NCBI GenBank assembly: GCA_035533255.1 | Contig: DATLUE010000139.1 | Coordinates: 1 to 6,117 of the forward strand | DNA: 6,117 nt | Direction of reading: 5' to 3' | Origin: CAIKMD01 sp035533255 | GTDB taxonomy: Bacteria > Pseudomonadota > Alphaproteobacteria > ATCC43930 > CGMCC-115725 | Part shown: piece after piece, positions 5,845 through 6,117 of the stretch | Position numbering within the stretch: position 1 is the first letter of the stretch | How the letters are laid out: each line of letters starts with the position of its first letter | Made by a program: the position numbers and the translations under genes | Notes under the pieces: generated by a model | Told to the model about the DNA's origin: nothing | What the model saw: the letters and a program-made list of their open reading frames with translations, nothing else | The model's database searches: none

Positions 5845-6117
5845 TCATTTGCTGTGCTGGAGGATAGCCGCGATCTTCTTTTGCGCCGCGTTGCCGGCAA
5901 TGTTGGCGATCTGCCAGTCGATATCGGCGCTCTTGAATTTGACGCGGTAATCTTTCTCGACCTGCTCGATCCGCCGGCGTTCCGACGATTCCGGGAACAG
6001 GTGCAGGTCGGTGGTGGTCTGATCGCGAACGATCTTCTGGCCCTCGACCGTTGCCGAGAAGGCGGCGAACAATTTGCCGGCATTGGGATGGACGGCGTTT
6101 TTCGGTACCGCGAGATA
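5845..6117 (-). CDS. ABC transporter extracellular solute-binding protein, C-terminal part (partial)
   Basis: Only the last 90 residues are in the window; the gene runs off the right edge. The visible start reads YLAVPKNAVHPNAGKLFAAF, then SATVEGQKIVRDQ and LFPES. The pattern AVPKNAxHPNAxKLFxxF...EGQ is typical of the C-lobe of family 1 solute-binding proteins linked to FbpB-type permeases. The mature protein would sit in the periplasm, bind the substrate and hand it to the permease encoded 43 bases downstream. A TTG at 6072 could be mistaken for a start, but the frame and the homology continue through it to the window edge. Substrate residues and the signal peptide lie outside the window, so iron(III) is probable only by family association. 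Confidence 0.85.
   Translation of the reverse strand, partial: YLAVPKNAVHPNAGKLFAAFSATVEGQKIVRDQTTTDLHLFPESSERRRIEQVEKDYRVKFKSADIDWQIANIAGNAAQKKIAAILQHSK

Noticed and set aside
5802..6083. N-terminal extension of the permease reading frame up to 6083
   Set aside because: The extra residues are Arg/Ser-rich shadow sequence opposite the solute-binding gene frame, while the binding-protein frame there gives a clear family match.
1..6117. CRISPR array, insertion sequence or rRNA
   Set aside because: No regularly spaced repeats, no transposase-like frame with terminal inverted repeats, and no rRNA-like sequence were seen on reading both strands.

Overview
The window is high-GC DNA that fits an alphaproteobacterium. 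This rests on gene style, codon choice, a CCA-encoding tRNA remnant, and alphaproteobacterial-looking DUF72 and BtuF-like proteins. The species cannot be named from the sequence. The window splits into two parts with different histories, meeting at about position 2433.

The left part (1-2433) looks like one end of an integrated genomic island. It begins with the 3' part of a gene whose product resembles the C-terminal region of ParB-like proteins. A small charged protein and a single-span membrane protein follow on the + strand. Facing them on the - strand is an unrecognised 298-residue protein containing an R-D-E-L-T-H motif (R-x4-H), the signature of HEPN-type ribonucleases. About 300 noncoding bases follow, with a palindrome over a possible promoter and a tandem 10-bp repeat. 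The part ends in the 3' half of a tRNA gene with anticodon CAU (2386-2433) that has no 5' half. This is the scar expected where an integrase inserted an element into a tRNA gene, so the junction is read as an attachment site. No integrase gene is in the window.

The right part (2434-6117) reads as ordinary chromosome. A DUF72 (YecE-like) gene starts 20 bases after the tRNA remnant. It is followed on the same strand by a BtuF-like cobalamin/metal-chelate binding protein without a signal peptide. Convergent to these, on the - strand, are a partial extracellular solute-binding protein and its fused two-domain ABC permease of the FbpB type (iron(III) is the commonest substrate in that family). The BtuF-like gene and the permease gene overlap by four bases at their stop codons. 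No ATPase gene is visible for the transporter.

The most interesting points are the tRNA-derived island junction, the candidate HEPN protein near it, and the tandem repeat that could bind the recombination machinery. A new defence system is possible but not shown: the HEPN call rests on one motif and its helical context.
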